NCBI GenBank assembly: GCA_903904835.1
Contig: CAIVEI010000108.1
Location: forward strand, 46,119-110,118
Length of the DNA: 64,000 nt
DNA from: an uncultured Schlesneria sp.
GTDB lineage: Bacteria; Planctomycetota; Planctomycetia; Planctomycetales; Planctomycetaceae
Direction: 5' to 3'
Shown: one piece after another, positions 1-10,128 of the stretch
How positions within the stretch are numbered: the first letter of the stretch is position 1
Layout of the letters: each line of letters starts with the position of its first letter
Translations under genes and position numbers: made by a program
The notes under the pieces: generated by a model
The model's input: the letters and a program-made list of their open reading frames with translations, nothing else
Databases searched by the model: none
Told to the model about the DNA's origin: nothing

Positions 1-170
1 TTACAACGATCGTGAGAATTAACGGGATCAGAAGGCGTAATCCACGTCTGGCATAAAACGACCGTCACAGGCCGCAGGGTTTGTTACAGCAACCCAAACA
101 ACCCATTTTAATTCGTGAGCCGTAGTTTTTGGGTCAAGCGTTCGAATATCAAAATTGGCCCAACCAAAAC

Positions 171-204
171 AAAAAAGGGGGCTTCCTCTATACGAGGAGC
201 CCCC
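171..204 (-). terminator. Rho-independent terminator of htpG
   Basis: On the minus strand a GGGGGCTCCTC arm pairs with GAGGAAGCCCCC (one bulged base) around a five-base loop and is followed by six T residues. It lies 24 bases past the htpG stop codon, in the right orientation to end that transcript. Confidence 0.8.
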
Positions 205-227
205 TGAAACACTTGACGGCAAATGCG

Positions 228-2183
228 TTAGATCACAATCGACGATTTGCTTCTGGCCAATTCTTCCATAAATCGAAGCGACCGAGTGGTCGTCTCTTCG
301 ACATCCGGTATCAATCCGTCCAAAATCAGCGAGTTGGCATACAACTGCCGTCCGCAGTCGCGAATAAAGTCGTCGTTGTCGGAATTACTGCTGAGATCGC
401 AAAGACGAGTAATCAGACCCGCATGGGGATTGATTTCAAAGATCCGCTTTGGCATTTCGTATTCCTTCATCGTGTGGCTAAGCACCTTTTGAAGTTGATT
501 GCTCATTGTTCCTTGAGGATTAATCAGGCAGCAGTTGCTGTCCGTCAACCGGGACGACTCACGAACGTCTTCCACTTTCCCATCCAGGGCACCTCGGAAG
601 AGTTCCAGAATCCGTGTCAGATTCTTCGGTTTCAGTTTCAGTTCATCAGTCTCGGCAGGCTTCGTTGATTCCGGGAAGACGACGTCGGCAGAATCGATCG
701 AAATCAGGTCCTTATTCTCGTAGCGACGCAACTGAGTCAAGGCGAATTCGTCAATCGGATCGTCCAGGAACAGCACTTCCAGGTTACGTTTTCGGAACGC
801 TTCCAGCAGTGGATGTCGTGACAAGGCATCGAGATCGGGTCCACTGAGATAAAAAATCTGAGTCTGCCCTTCGACGGCTCGTTGCAGGTAGCTGTCGAGC
901 GAAACACTCGGAATCACGGATTTGTCCACCTTACCGCCGACAAGCAGTGACGCTTCGGTCGCGGTGTGCGTCGAGTGGAACCGCATCAGCTTGGCAATCC
1001 GCTCGCGGTTCTCAAAATCCTGACCGATCCCCGTTCGCAGAATCGGACCAAATTGTTGATAGAACGTCTTAAACGTCTCAGGCTGCTCTTCGGCCAAACT
1101 TGCCAGATAATCCAGAACCTTCTTAATCAGGACCTTTTTCAGCTTTGGCAGCAATTTGTGGTCTTGCAGAGTTTCTCGCGAGACATTCAGCGGCAGATCG
1201 GCAGAATCGACGACTCCGTACAGGAATCGCAGGTATTCTGGCAACAAGTCACGGCAATCGTCCTGGACCAGAATTCGCTTGGCACAAAGGTTGATCCCGT
1301 GCTCGATCTGACCGAAGCCCATCAATTCGAAATTTGATGGAGGACAGTACAAAATCGAATGAAACTGGATGGGTGAATCGCTCGAAAGATGCAAATGCCA
1401 CAGTGGCTTTTCCTCGGAATGGTGCGTCAACCACTGATAAAAACCGGCGTGCTGTTCATCAGTGACCTGATTTTTTGGCTCCACCCAGATCGGCTTCTGC
1501 TCGTTCAGGATATCGGTGGCAAGCTTGATCGGGTGTGGCACAAATGTCGAATACTTGCGAACAATGAATTTCAGCCGATGGGGGTCGGTGAATTCATCCA
1601 TATCATCTTTCAGATGCAAACGAATCTGGGCTCCTCGCGGAACGTCGCCTTCCACTGCCGTGATCGTAAATCGGCCGGAACCGTCGGATTCCCAGCGCCA
1701 GCCCGTCTGCTCGCGATAGCTTCGTGTGACAACTTCCACTTTATCAGCGAGCATGAAAGCGGCGTAAAAACCGACTCCAAACTGTCCAATCAGCGATAAA
1801 TCGGCCGATGGAGCAGCTCCAGCCCCCTCTGCCTTCGCCGCCAGGGAACGGAGAAACTCTTTCGAACCGCTGTGCGCGATTGTTCCAAGGTTCTGAACCA
1901 GTTCGTCATGAGTCAGACCGATGCCATTGTCTCGAATCACGAGCAGCTTGGCTTCCTTGTCCGGCTCCAGCGTGATCTCCAATGGAGCGTCGTCCCGGTA
2001 TTGCTCGTCGCTTAATTGAATGTGCCGAAGCTTATTCAATGAATCGGACGCATTCGAAATCAGCTCTCTCAAGGCAATCTCGCGGTTCTGATACAGCGAA
2101 TGAGAGAGAATATGAAGGAGCTGCTTGATCTCGGTCTGAAACGTGAATTCCTGAGGCTGCGTCACGGGGAACTCCAAATGCAA
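228..2183 (-). CDS. htpG: Chaperone HtpG (bacterial Hsp90)
   Basis: Cytosolic ATP-dependent chaperone that works as a homodimer on late folding intermediates. The GHKL ATPase signatures are visible in the N-terminal domain: ELISNASD at residues 40-47, DNGIG at 85-89 and the lid/phosphate loop GQFGVGF at 133-139. The middle domain and a C-terminal dimerisation region follow, and 651 residues is close to the family norm (about 620-650). The start gives a short N-terminal extension before the conserved QTEIKQLLHI segment. The gene stands alone with its own terminator and is divergent from dapL. No CIRCE element is present upstream. Family assignment is secure. Confidence 0.97.
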   Translation of the reverse strand: MHLEFPVTQPQEFTFQTEIKQLLHILSHSLYQNREIALRELISNASDSLNKLRHIQLSDEQYRDDAPLEITLEPDKEAKLLVIRDNGIGLTHDELVQNLGTIAHSGSKEFLRSLAAKAEGAGAAPSADLSLIGQFGVGFYAAFMLADKVEVVTRSYREQTGWRWESDGSGRFTITAVEGDVPRGAQIRLHLKDDMDEFTDPHRLKFIVRKYSTFVPHPIKLATDILNEQKPIWVEPKNQVTDEQHAGFYQWLTHHSEEKPLWHLHLSSDSPIQFHSILYCPPSNFELMGFGQIEHGINLCAKRILVQDDCRDLLPEYLRFLYGVVDSADLPLNVSRETLQDHKLLPKLKKVLIKKVLDYLASLAEEQPETFKTFYQQFGPILRTGIGQDFENRERIAKLMRFHSTHTATEASLLVGGKVDKSVIPSVSLDSYLQRAVEGQTQIFYLSGPDLDALSRHPLLEAFRKRNLEVLFLDDPIDEFALTQLRRYENKDLISIDSADVVFPESTKPAETDELKLKPKNLTRILELFRGALDGKVEDVRESSRLTDSNCCLINPQGTMSNQLQKVLSHTMKEYEMPKRIFEINPHAGLITRLCDLSSNSDNDDFIRDCGRQLYANSLILDGLIPDVEETTTRSLRFMEELARSKSSIVI

Positions 2184-2466
2184 TCAACATCGAAATAGAA
2201 AGGCAGTCCATCGACTGCGTGCAATCATCAAAAGCAAGTGGCGCGCCATGTGTGAACTGTCAAAAATGCTGGAATTTCCCGAGTAATCGTATCCCTCAAA
2301 CCAAATAGCAACTGCCAAATTGGCACTCGCGGTGTGAACCGCACGTTGTGCACGACGTTGAGCCGAACAATACAAGACAAGGTTGAATTCAATTGCGTTG
2401 GGTTCTACAACTCGACCTCAACCTTGAACTATTACACCGCCTTACGCCGAATCGGAGAATTTCATA
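2184..2466. other. Intergenic region between divergent htpG and dapL
   Basis: This 283-base spacer must hold the promoters of both flanking genes. It has an 8-bp palindrome GGCGCGCC at 2240-2247, 57 bases before the htpG start, and a TGCCAA-A-TTGGCA palindrome near 2311-2323. No recognised heat-shock operator or riboswitch is visible, and I could not place a convincing -35/-10 pair. Confidence 0.5.
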
Positions 2467-3699
2467 ATGGCCCTCGTCAACGACAACTACCTGAAGCTTA
2501 AGGCAGGTTACCTGTTTCCCGAGATCGGTCGTCGAGTTACGAAGTTCGCCGCAGAAAATCCTTCCGCCAAGATCATTCGCCTTGGAATTGGTGATGTGAC
2601 CGAACCTCTTCCGTCAGCGATTATCGACGCCATGCACCGTGCCACGGACGAAATGGCGAAACGGGAAACGTTTCGCGGTTATGGTCCCGAACAGGGCTAC
2701 GACTTTTTGAGGAACGCGATCGCTCAAAACGATTTCGCGAGTCGTGGGGCACAAGTCGCTGCCGACGAGATTTTCGTTTCCGACGGTTCGAAGTGTGACA
2801 CCGGAAACATTCTCGATATTTTTGGTGCGGGAAACGTGATTGGCGTGACCGACCCTGTCTATCCCGTTTACGTCGATACCAATGTGATGGCGGGCCGGAC
2901 TGGTGCTGCGGATGACACAGGTCGATATGCGGGACTGGTCTATTTGCCCGTCACAGAAGAAAACAATTTCACACCCGCCCTGCCCGATCATAAAGTCGAT
3001 TTGCTGTATCTGTGTTATCCTAATAATCCAACCGGGACCGTGGCCTCGAAAGAGACTTTGAAAAAGTTCGTCGATTACGCCAAAGCCAACGATACGATCA
3101 TTTTCTTTGATGCGGCTTATGAAGCGTATATTACCGACCCATCGATTCCTCATTCGATTTACGAGATTGAGGGTGCCCGTGAAGTGGCGATTGAATTCCG
3201 CAGCTTCAGCAAGACCGCTGGTTTCACGGGAACTCGCTGTGCCTTTACCGTCGTGCCGAAAGGCCTGAAGGCTAAAACATCAACGGGCGAATCAGTTGAG
3301 CTTCATGCACTTTGGAACCGACGTCATACCACCAAATTCAACGGTGTCAGCTATATCGTGCAACGAGGGGCCGAGGCGGTCTACAGCGAACAGGGTAAGA
3401 CCCAGGTTCGAGCCATGATCGACTTTTATCTGGAAAACGCCAAGATTCTATGTGCCGGGCTAAGAAAAGCTGGGCTGGTCGTTTACGGTGGCACGAACGC
3501 CCCGTACGTCTGGCTGAAGACACCTGGCGGAATGACAAGCTGGCAATTCTTCGACCACCTGCTGTCCCAGGCGAACCTGGTCGGAACTCCCGGCAGTGGT
3601 TTCGGTGCTGCTGGCGAAGGCTACTTCCGACTGAGTGCCTTCAACAGTCGAGCCAACATTGAAGAAGCGGTCACTCGTATTCAAAAAATCATGGCGTGA
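2467..3699 (+). CDS. dapL: LL-diaminopimelate aminotransferase
   Basis: PLP-dependent class I/II aminotransferase that converts tetrahydrodipicolinate straight to LL-2,6-diaminopimelate with glutamate as amino donor. It shortcuts the succinylase and acetylase routes to lysine and peptidoglycan diaminopimelate. Visible motifs are the N-terminal PEIGRR segment, CYPNNPTG at 183-190, Asp215 for the PLP ring nitrogen, and the Schiff-base lysine K249 in [10 protein letters not shown]. The length of 410 residues matches DapL (about 410). DapL is the usual route in planctomycetes and chlamydiae. The downstream nagA overlaps by 4 nt, suggesting co-translation and linking two cell-envelope precursor functions. 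Confidence 0.96.
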   Translation: MALVNDNYLKLKAGYLFPEIGRRVTKFAAENPSAKIIRLGIGDVTEPLPSAIIDAMHRATDEMAKRETFRGYGPEQGYDFLRNAIAQNDFASRGAQVAADEIFVSDGSKCDTGNILDIFGAGNVIGVTDPVYPVYVDTNVMAGRTGAADDTGRYAGLVYLPVTEENNFTPALPDHKVDLLYLCYPNNPTGTVASKETLKKFVDYAKANDTIIFFDAAYEAYITDPSIPHSIYEIEGAREVAIEFRSFSKTAGFTGTRCAFTVVPKGLKAKTSTGESVELHALWNRRHTTKFNGVSYIVQRGAEAVYSEQGKTQVRAMIDFYLENAKILCAGLRKAGLVVYGGTNAPYVWLKTPGGMTSWQFFDHLLSQANLVGTPGSGFGAAGEGYFRLSAFNSRANIEEAVTRIQKIMA

Positions 3700-4967
3700 C
3701 AAATCCTATGCTCACTCTTTTCGCGCGTCACTATGCGAACGGCGAACCGATTCGCGTCGAAATTGAAGGCGATCGGATTCGTCGGATTGAGCCTGCCTGG
3801 CCGCAAGGAAGCCTTAACGACTGGCCGTTTGTCTCGCCGGCTTTCCTTGATCTGCAGATCAATGGATATGGCGGGACCTGGTTCAGCGATGACGAATTGA
3901 CGGCGGAAGCCGTGTTAAAAATATTATCGCCCCACTTTGGATTCGGCGTGACGCGTCTGTGCCCAACGCTGATCACCAATTCGTTCGAAGGTCTGGCAAC
4001 CGGATTTGCCGCAATTCGATTGGCTTGTGAACAATCGGCATGGGCGAATCGAATGGCCTTTGGCTGCCATTTGGAAGGCCCCTATATTTCAGGCGAAGAC
4101 GGCCCACGCGGGGCACATCCCAAACAACACGTCAGACCGGCCGACTGGGACGAATTTCAACGCCTGCAAGAAATCTCCGGGGGCCGTATCCGTCTGGTCA
4201 CTGTCGCACCCGAAGTTGAAAATGGAATTGAGTTCATTAAAAAGGCAGTGGCCAGCGGGGTTGTGGTTTCGCTCGGTCACACTGCGGCCACGCCCGAGCA
4301 GATCCAGGCGGGTATCAATGCCGGCGCCACATTAAGTACCCATCTGGGTAACGGCGCTCATTCGATGATACACCGCCATCGAAACGTGATCTACGAACAA
4401 CTGGCTGATTCGAGATTGAGCGCCAGCCTGATTGTGGATGGACACCATTTGCCCCCCAATCTTGTCCAAACTTTTATCCGCGTGAAGTCCCCACAAAAGA
4501 CGATCCTGACCTGCGATGCCGCCGGATGGGCAGGTTGTCCGCCCGGTGTCTACGAAAGCAAGCTGGGCCGCAGCGAAATTTTGCCCAGTGGCAAACTCGT
4601 CGTCGCCGGACAACAGGAACTGCTGGCAGGTTCTGCTCAAGAAATCGATGACTGCGTGGCAAACGCGATCAGTTTCGCCGGCGTATCGGTGAAACAGGCA
4701 GTGGATATGGCCAGCCAGAACCCGGCAAAGCTGCTAGGGCAGGAAGTCGTCCGATTGCGCCGTGGATCTCTGGCAGACTTGGTGATTTTCCACATTACGG
4801 CTGACACTCGAATAAGCCCGTCCCAATCCACCGCCGGTCGAACAGGTCCTCTACGTCCCATAAGTCCTATCAGTCCCATCTCTTCCTCGAACGAACGCCT
4901 AACCCTGAATATCGAAGCAACAATCGCCGGTGGCGAATTGAAATTCGGGTCGATCGTCCCGCGCTAG
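3696..4967 (+). CDS. nagA: N-acetylglucosamine-6-phosphate deacetylase
   Basis: Amidohydrolase-superfamily enzyme that deacetylates GlcNAc-6-phosphate to glucosamine-6-phosphate in amino-sugar catabolism and wall recycling. The N-terminal DLQINGYGG (52-60) corresponds to the E. coli NagA form that lacks the HxH metal pair. HLEGPYIS (125-132) supplies the metal-binding Glu127, a His lies in SLGHTAATP, and [10 protein letters not shown] plus the catalytic Asp in TCDAAGWAG follow. The start at 3696 is GTG, overlapping the dapL stop as GTGA; an ATG at 3708 would shorten it by four residues. A Pro/Ser-rich stretch (about 370-397) near the C-terminus is not part of the core fold. The family call is firm; the exact substrate is inferred. 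Confidence 0.9.
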   Translation: MTNPMLTLFARHYANGEPIRVEIEGDRIRRIEPAWPQGSLNDWPFVSPAFLDLQINGYGGTWFSDDELTAEAVLKILSPHFGFGVTRLCPTLITNSFEGLATGFAAIRLACEQSAWANRMAFGCHLEGPYISGEDGPRGAHPKQHVRPADWDEFQRLQEISGGRIRLVTVAPEVENGIEFIKKAVASGVVVSLGHTAATPEQIQAGINAGATLSTHLGNGAHSMIHRHRNVIYEQLADSRLSASLIVDGHHLPPNLVQTFIRVKSPQKTILTCDAAGWAGCPPGVYESKLGRSEILPSGKLVVAGQQELLAGSAQEIDDCVANAISFAGVSVKQAVDMASQNPAKLLGQEVVRLRRGSLADLVIFHITADTRISPSQSTAGRTGPLRPISPISPISSSNERLTLNIEATIAGGELKFGSIVPR

Positions 4968-4995
4968 GCCGACACTTCAATCTCAACATCGCCTA

Positions 4996-6057
4996 TCAAC
5001 GATACCACTGATCAAGGACGCGCTTCCAATCTTCAATGCTTTGCGAGCCTGCAAATGCATTGCGAACATCCGCGTATTGCGGATGCAATTGCGCAAACTT
5101 CATCCCGAACATTCGCATCGTGGTCAGTGCCTGCGGTGCATCACTGACTTGCTCGCAAAGTTGGAACTGAAGCTCCATCACACGACGTTGCTCGATCAGA
5201 TCGGGTTCTGGCATCGGAAGGCCTGACGACAACGCCTTGACTTGTGAAAAAATCCACGGATTACCGATCGCACCGCGCGCAACTGAAACGCCATCAACAC
5301 CCGTTATCTGGAACATGTCAAGGCAGGCTTGTGCCGTGAACAGGTCGCCGCTGCCAAGAATCGTTTTCGATCCTGCGTGCTGCTTCACTTCGCGAAGAAA
5401 ATCCCAGTTACTCGGGCCAATATATTTCTGTTCGACGGTCCGACCGTGGACTGTGATTGCTGAAACACCTCGCTCAAACGCTCCGTCAAGGATTTGAAAG
5501 AAACGATCACGACTTTCGGTCGAATCATCGACGCCGCGCCGCATCTTCAGCGTCACGGGAATGTGATCAGGTACAGCAGCACGGGTCCGGCTGACGATTT
5601 CCAACGCGACTTCCGGCTGTCTGAGATGGAACCCACCTCGACAGGCTCCGGCAGTTGATTTGACGGGACACCCGAAATTGATGTCAATGACATCGAAACC
5701 AGCACTCACCAGCTTCTGAGCGGCCGGCCCAAAATCAGCGGGTTCCGAACCCATCAGTTGCCCGCCGACAGGATGTTCTTCATCCGTCACCAGTAGATGC
5801 CGCCGCGTTCGATGACGCGACTTGAGGTCGAGCACAAATCGGTCGATCATGACTTCGGCCAGCGTGTAACTGGCCCCTAACCGCCTTGCGACGATCCGCA
5901 TGGGGCCATCGCTATAACCGCTGAGTGCCGCCTGAACGACAGGAAATCCGATCGCGACGGACCCGATCGAAAGCGGCTTTAACGTCCAAGGAACGGTTAA
6001 TGACGCTTCTTGAGAATGGATTGGGGGTGGTTGGTTTTGATGAATGTCTTGTGCCAT
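4996..6057 (-). CDS. dus: tRNA-dihydrouridine synthase (Dus family)
   Basis: FMN-dependent enzyme that reduces uridine to dihydrouridine in the tRNA D-loop. It shows the TIM-barrel N-terminus with QAALSGYSDGPMR (42-54), the active-site segment DINFGCPVK with the probable catalytic Cys130, LKMRRG, and the FMN phosphate loop ILGSGDLFTA followed by VDGVSVARGAIGNPW. The roughly 30-residue N-terminal extension is poor in conserved sequence, so a downstream start is possible. Length is 353 residues (family about 320-350). It ends 28 bases from the convergent nagA. I cannot tell which D-loop position it modifies. Confidence 0.92.
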   Translation of the reverse strand: MAQDIHQNQPPPIHSQEASLTVPWTLKPLSIGSVAIGFPVVQAALSGYSDGPMRIVARRLGASYTLAEVMIDRFVLDLKSRHRTRRHLLVTDEEHPVGGQLMGSEPADFGPAAQKLVSAGFDVIDINFGCPVKSTAGACRGGFHLRQPEVALEIVSRTRAAVPDHIPVTLKMRRGVDDSTESRDRFFQILDGAFERGVSAITVHGRTVEQKYIGPSNWDFLREVKQHAGSKTILGSGDLFTAQACLDMFQITGVDGVSVARGAIGNPWIFSQVKALSSGLPMPEPDLIEQRRVMELQFQLCEQVSDAPQALTTMRMFGMKFAQLHPQYADVRNAFAGSQSIEDWKRVLDQWYR

Positions 6058-6140
6058 CTCTCCATTAAAGTGGCAATCGGCATTCCAGGAAAGCCAAACG
6101 ATAACCCTGGTGCGTTGTCAAGACTTAAGATTCGGGTTTT

Positions 6141-6237
6141 GTGCCACTGCATCGGAGTCTTCGGAGACGCAGTGTCTTCTCTTTTTTCGAGGTCATCGAA
6201 GAGCACTGGGTGACCGAAGACGGTCATCCAGTGGCAC
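6141..6237. repeat. Head-to-head pair of TCTTCGG-loop hairpin repeats
   Basis: Two related units face each other: GTGCCACTGC from 6141 and its inverted partner ending GTGGCAC at 6237. The right unit, read on the minus strand, folds as CTGG-TGACCG around TCTT with CGGTCA-CCAG. The left unit keeps GTCTTCGG and the CAGTG closing block. It lies between the dus start and the 3' end of the next minus-strand gene. Similar units occur at five other loci in this window. Confidence 0.75.
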
Positions 6238-6295
6238 CAGAATGATTGGCTTTTAAAACGTACTCAACATCGTGATTGATCAGGCAGGCGGCCAG

Positions 6296-7471
6296 CTATT
6301 GGCTTGCCGATTTAGAACCGTTTGGCGACCCGGAAATGGGAACTCCTGCGGGGAGCGGCCGACCGGCAACGGAGAATCCGTGATCATGCGTGAATTTCTG
6401 CAGCTTCCGATAGAGTTCATAGCTATCGGGATAGACCCAAAACGTCAGCGTCGTATCCGGCGCCGCGCCAAGAATCGATTGATAGAATCTTGATCCCTTA
6501 CGCAACGCGACTTCAGCGGTCTCTCCCCTGGTTTCAGGTTCAGGATGAATCTGCCAGTTGGAAAGACTGATGCGATACCCCCCCTGCCCGGTTCTCAGTT
6601 CGTCCAAACCCGAAAGTGTCTCCACTCGCACCAGGTACTGCATATTGAAGCCCTCGATGGGCCCGATTTGACCCTGGTGCTGTCGAGTTTTCACCAACCA
6701 GTCTTTTCGTTTTTGAATCTGGTCCTTCAGTCGCGAGACAAGCTCATCGACCGGTACTTCTGAAACGCGATTTCGTTCCAGGCGATAGTGCTTTTCGTTG
6801 CCGTTCACGACGCGGCTGATCGGTGTAATCTTGTGTTCCAGTGTCTGGACGTTAGCCGGTTTATCTTCGATCTCCTCGATCTGCCTGGCCAGCCGTTCCA
6901 GGTCTTTTCTGGCGAGTTCCAAATCGGCGACAGCTTTTGCCTTCCGCATTTTGCTGGCGTCGAGTTGCTGAGTCGAAACAGCCAACATTTCCTGGACTGC
7001 CTTTTGGCGTTCGGTTAATTCGACCTGTTGCAAATTCGATTGCTGCACGCGAGCCGCAAGTGCCAGTTCCTCTTTTGTGATCGAGGCAAGCACTGTTTCC
7101 AGCTCCTTTGTCATTTCCACAAGTTCCTGTGGAACAACCAACTCGGGCAAAGGAGGCCGTACCGGCATTGCCTGTGGTTCTGGCTCCAATTCTGGTTCTT
7201 CTTCGGGTTCCTGCATCGTCAATTCTTGAGTCTGCGGTTCCTTATAGACTTCTTCGGACTCATGAGTCTTTGCACGAGCATAATCAGCCGAATCGGACAG
7301 GGGCTCATCAGACAAAGGGGTCCCAGGCGGCAGAAAAACGACGGGGATCTTACTGACATGCAGGCCGGCAATCACGATCAGGATAATCAAGATACCAACG
7401 ATGTTCGCAACGACGTCGAGGAACGAGTCGGAGCCAAACTGCAGTTCTCCCTTCGGGCGACGGCGACTCAT
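6296..7471 (-). CDS. Single-span membrane protein with coiled coil, ExbD/TolR-like N-terminus
   Basis: The N-terminus has a short basic cytoplasmic tail, then GSDSFLDVVANIVGILIILI (13-32) running into one transmembrane helix. The Asp within the FLDVV block resembles ExbD/TolR/MotB-type proton-channel subunits. A Glu/Pro-rich linker (about 65-110) and a long heptad-like coiled coil (about 110-210) follow, then a globular C-terminal domain (about 225-380). The start overlaps the stop of the upstream 886-residue gene by 4 nt, so the two are translationally coupled. Both share the order TM helix, coiled coil, globular domain with a PEGIVAYY/PDSYELYR-like strand-helix segment. No ExbB/MotA partner lies nearby. 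Function is unknown; an energy-coupled envelope complex is an inference. Confidence 0.8.
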   Translation of the reverse strand: MSRRRPKGELQFGSDSFLDVVANIVGILIILIVIAGLHVSKIPVVFLPPGTPLSDEPLSDSADYARAKTHESEEVYKEPQTQELTMQEPEEEPELEPEPQAMPVRPPLPELVVPQELVEMTKELETVLASITKEELALAARVQQSNLQQVELTERQKAVQEMLAVSTQQLDASKMRKAKAVADLELARKDLERLARQIEEIEDKPANVQTLEHKITPISRVVNGNEKHYRLERNRVSEVPVDELVSRLKDQIQKRKDWLVKTRQHQGQIGPIEGFNMQYLVRVETLSGLDELRTGQGGYRISLSNWQIHPEPETRGETAEVALRKGSRFYQSILGAAPDTTLTFWVYPDSYELYRKLQKFTHDHGFSVAGRPLPAGVPISGSPNGSKSASQ

Positions 7472-10128
7472 CGATTGGCCCCCGCTTTAGGTGAGGAAGC
7501 AGCCTTGAGTGCTGGTTTTTTCGCTGGCTTTGTCGTGCTTGCCGTATCGCGGCCGAATTCGATTGATTCATTTTGTTTCGAAAATTCATGCGAGGTCGCC
7601 AAACCTGCACGAGTCATCATCGCATTGATTTGTTCGTAGTGACCATTTCCTTCGGGCTTCACGATGAATTTCAATCGCGGTGCCCAGAAGAATCCCTGCG
7701 GCGGACGACCCCATTCATGCGAATAGGCGTCGAGTGCCGTTGCAAACAGTTCCAGCGTTTCTTGTCTCGACTCCCCTTGTCCAACGGGAATGGCAAACTT
7801 TTCAGCGATCATCATTTTATCTTCTGAAACATCAACGCGAACTTCCCGCTCAAACCCAATACTGGCTCCGGGTTCGCAGAATCCCCAGCGTCGACCGGCA
7901 AGCATTTCGGGCTCCAGGGGTTTGTCCGCATCATCATTATTCTTTTTGCTTGGTCTTTCGCCGGCGTGCGGTGCGCGCGTCGAAGATCCTTTGTTGTGAG
8001 AAAAACGGGGCGAAGATGAACCGCTGTCAGATAAACGGGATGAACTTGATTGACCGCCAGATCGCGAACCGGAACCCCCAGTCCCTTGTGCGTAAGGACC
8101 GTCGCCATCGGAATCACCCTCAGGTCCGTTGGATTCTCCGTCGCTCCCCGGTTTTGACTTCGCGGTCTTGCGATTTGGACGTTGTCCGATCGGCATTCCT
8201 GGCTCGGACTCCTCCCAACCGTCCGAGGATTGGCCCGATCCCGCCCCGCCGGACGCCGAACCTTTGAAGGTGGTGCGGTTCGAGTTCCCAGAGCCGTTTC
8301 CACCGGAAGATCGATTACCCGATCCCTGAGCCATTCGAGAGTTGCCCCGGTCAGAAGTCCCCGAACTTTGACCGGTACCGCCACCAGTTACGCCACCTGA
8401 TCCACCACCTGATCCACCGGCAAGTCCACCACTTGAACCACCGGCAGCAAGTCGGCCACCGGATTCACCGGAAGTTCCGCCACCCGATTCCTCTTCGGCT
8501 CCGTCTCCATTTTCCCCACCTGGACTGCCGCTCGTTCCGCTGCCCGATCGGCCCCGGCTGCCCGCATAAGATCCTCGAGAAATTCCGTCGCCCGCCCCAC
8601 CGTCGAAGCCGTCACCATTTCCGGTATCCGCTCCTGAATCAGCTCCACGACGTGGTCCTGAACCACTACCTCCGTATGATGATCCTCCCGATTCGCCTCC
8701 GAAGCCACCCGCGACGTCGTTTCCGCGAGATTGTCCACGAGGTCGGCCCTGGAAGTTTTCAACCCGTTCCCAGCTTCGTGATCCGACAGAATTATCACCG
8801 CCCGTCAGATCGTTCATCGTGAAGCCGTTTCCGCCGGATTGTCCGGAATCGTCGGTTCCACCGGGTCCGGAGCCTCGCACGGAACCAAACATTGGCCCTC
8901 CGCCCGGCCCCCCACTGCCTGAGCCAGAATTGCCAGCGACACCTCCACCTGGTCGTCCGACGCCTGGTCCTCCGCCGCTGCCTGAGCCTCCACCACCTGA
9001 GCCTCGTCGACCAGCGGCACCTCCGAAGACGCTTCCACCGCTTCCTGTCATCAACGCTGAACGAGCAATATTTTCACGCTCGGCAAATAACCGGCTGACG
9101 GCAGTCTGACAGGCGGTTTTTGCACCACTGTCAACATCTGGAAGTTTCAAGACGGTCGACTCTTCGATCAGTTCATACCCTTGCGACGTACGAATTGGCT
9201 CAAGCATTCGCAACGCGACGTAATAGGCGACAATGCCTTCAGGCCTCACGAGAATAAGCACGTACGGCTCGGGTTCATTCCGAGGGTTCCGCTGCTTCAA
9301 GTTGATCGCATTCCAGTAATTGATCAGTGCCCCTGTCCCTGCAGCGATTGGGTTTGCTTTTGTCGTAAATCCTTCAAGGTCCTTCGCCGTGATCAGGATA
9401 TCTTCGGGCAAGAATCGAATTCCCGCCGCAGAGCATTCGATGAAGATTGGACGTCGAGTTGTCCCGGTTTGTGGATCAAACGGCACGACTTGAAATTGAT
9501 CGTTTTGGGCCGTCGCGTCAGCAACCTGTGCGGCACGCAGGCGCCGTTTCATTTGCAGGATCTGCTGCTCAACGAGAACCCGCTCAACGTCTTCCTTGGG
9601 ATCAGTCTCGGCGGCGGCTTCGCCGGCAAGTTCACCCAAATTGTTTTCAAGTTGCAGGATGCCGGACTTGAGTGTTTCCGTTTTTTCCAGCGATTCTTGA
9701 ATCTGCTGTCGACGCAACGTGAGAACTCGAAGCCGTTGATCACGCTCGGATGCAAGTTGATCCGCACGCGAGCGCCACTTGGCTTTCAAATCAGTCAGTT
9801 CTCGATTGCGTTCCGCCAATGCGAGTTCATAACCATCGTCAACTGGTGCGACCTGCTTGGGAGCAGGCTTGGGAAGAGATCGAACGATCACCTTTGGAGG
9901 CTCTGGTTCTGACTCTGCCACAGGTTCGCTAAGTTCGGCAGATTTTTCGGCTTCGGCAATTTCGAGGTTGCGGTAAGCTCGCTCTGATGCTGCGAATTCG
10001 GCTTCTCGCTGTCGGATTTTAAGAGTCGTCACGAGCAACAAGAAAATCAGCGATCCCATCGTGCAGATCAGCACGGCCAGGAACGGAAAGACTTTAAAAG
10101 AATGAGTTTCCTTCGTTCGACCGCTCAT
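7468..10128 (-). CDS. Large single-span membrane protein with coiled coil and Gly/Ser-rich region
   Basis: After a 12-residue cytoplasmic tail one transmembrane helix (about 13-36, VFPFLAVLICTMGSLIFLLL) leads into a charged coiled coil (about 40-205). A globular domain (about 215-350) contains RPIFIECSAAGIRFLP and PYVLILVRPEGIVAYY. Then comes some 400 residues made almost only of Gly, Ser, Arg, Asn and Asp (about 355-770), and a folded-looking C-terminal domain (about 775-870) with RRWGFCEPGASIGFERE. The C-terminus is Lys/Ala-rich. It heads a two-gene unit with the ExbD/TolR-like protein and is divergent from the 1352-residue gene. The Gly/Ser tract is in frame throughout. Function is unknown. 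Confidence 0.8.
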   Translation of the reverse strand: MSGRTKETHSFKVFPFLAVLICTMGSLIFLLLVTTLKIRQREAEFAASERAYRNLEIAEAEKSAELSEPVAESEPEPPKVIVRSLPKPAPKQVAPVDDGYELALAERNRELTDLKAKWRSRADQLASERDQRLRVLTLRRQQIQESLEKTETLKSGILQLENNLGELAGEAAAETDPKEDVERVLVEQQILQMKRRLRAAQVADATAQNDQFQVVPFDPQTGTTRRPIFIECSAAGIRFLPEDILITAKDLEGFTTKANPIAAGTGALINYWNAINLKQRNPRNEPEPYVLILVRPEGIVAYYVALRMLEPIRTSQGYELIEESTVLKLPDVDSGAKTACQTAVSRLFAERENIARSALMTGSGGSVFGGAAGRRGSGGGGSGSGGGPGVGRPGGGVAGNSGSGSGGPGGGPMFGSVRGSGPGGTDDSGQSGGNGFTMNDLTGGDNSVGSRSWERVENFQGRPRGQSRGNDVAGGFGGESGGSSYGGSGSGPRRGADSGADTGNGDGFDGGAGDGISRGSYAGSRGRSGSGTSGSPGGENGDGAEEESGGGTSGESGGRLAAGGSSGGLAGGSGGGSGGVTGGGTGQSSGTSDRGNSRMAQGSGNRSSGGNGSGNSNRTTFKGSASGGAGSGQSSDGWEESEPGMPIGQRPNRKTAKSKPGSDGESNGPEGDSDGDGPYAQGTGGSGSRSGGQSSSSRLSDSGSSSPRFSHNKGSSTRAPHAGERPSKKNNDDADKPLEPEMLAGRRWGFCEPGASIGFEREVRVDVSEDKMMIAEKFAIPVGQGESRQETLELFATALDAYSHEWGRPPQGFFWAPRLKFIVKPEGNGHYEQINAMMTRAGLATSHEFSKQNESIEFGRDTASTTKPAKKPALKAASSPKAGANR

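Noticed and set aside
8388..9109. Long alternative frames across the Gly/Ser-rich tract
   Set aside because: Repetitive GGN/TCN codons create open shadow frames on both strands; the coding frame is fixed by the flanking folded domains.
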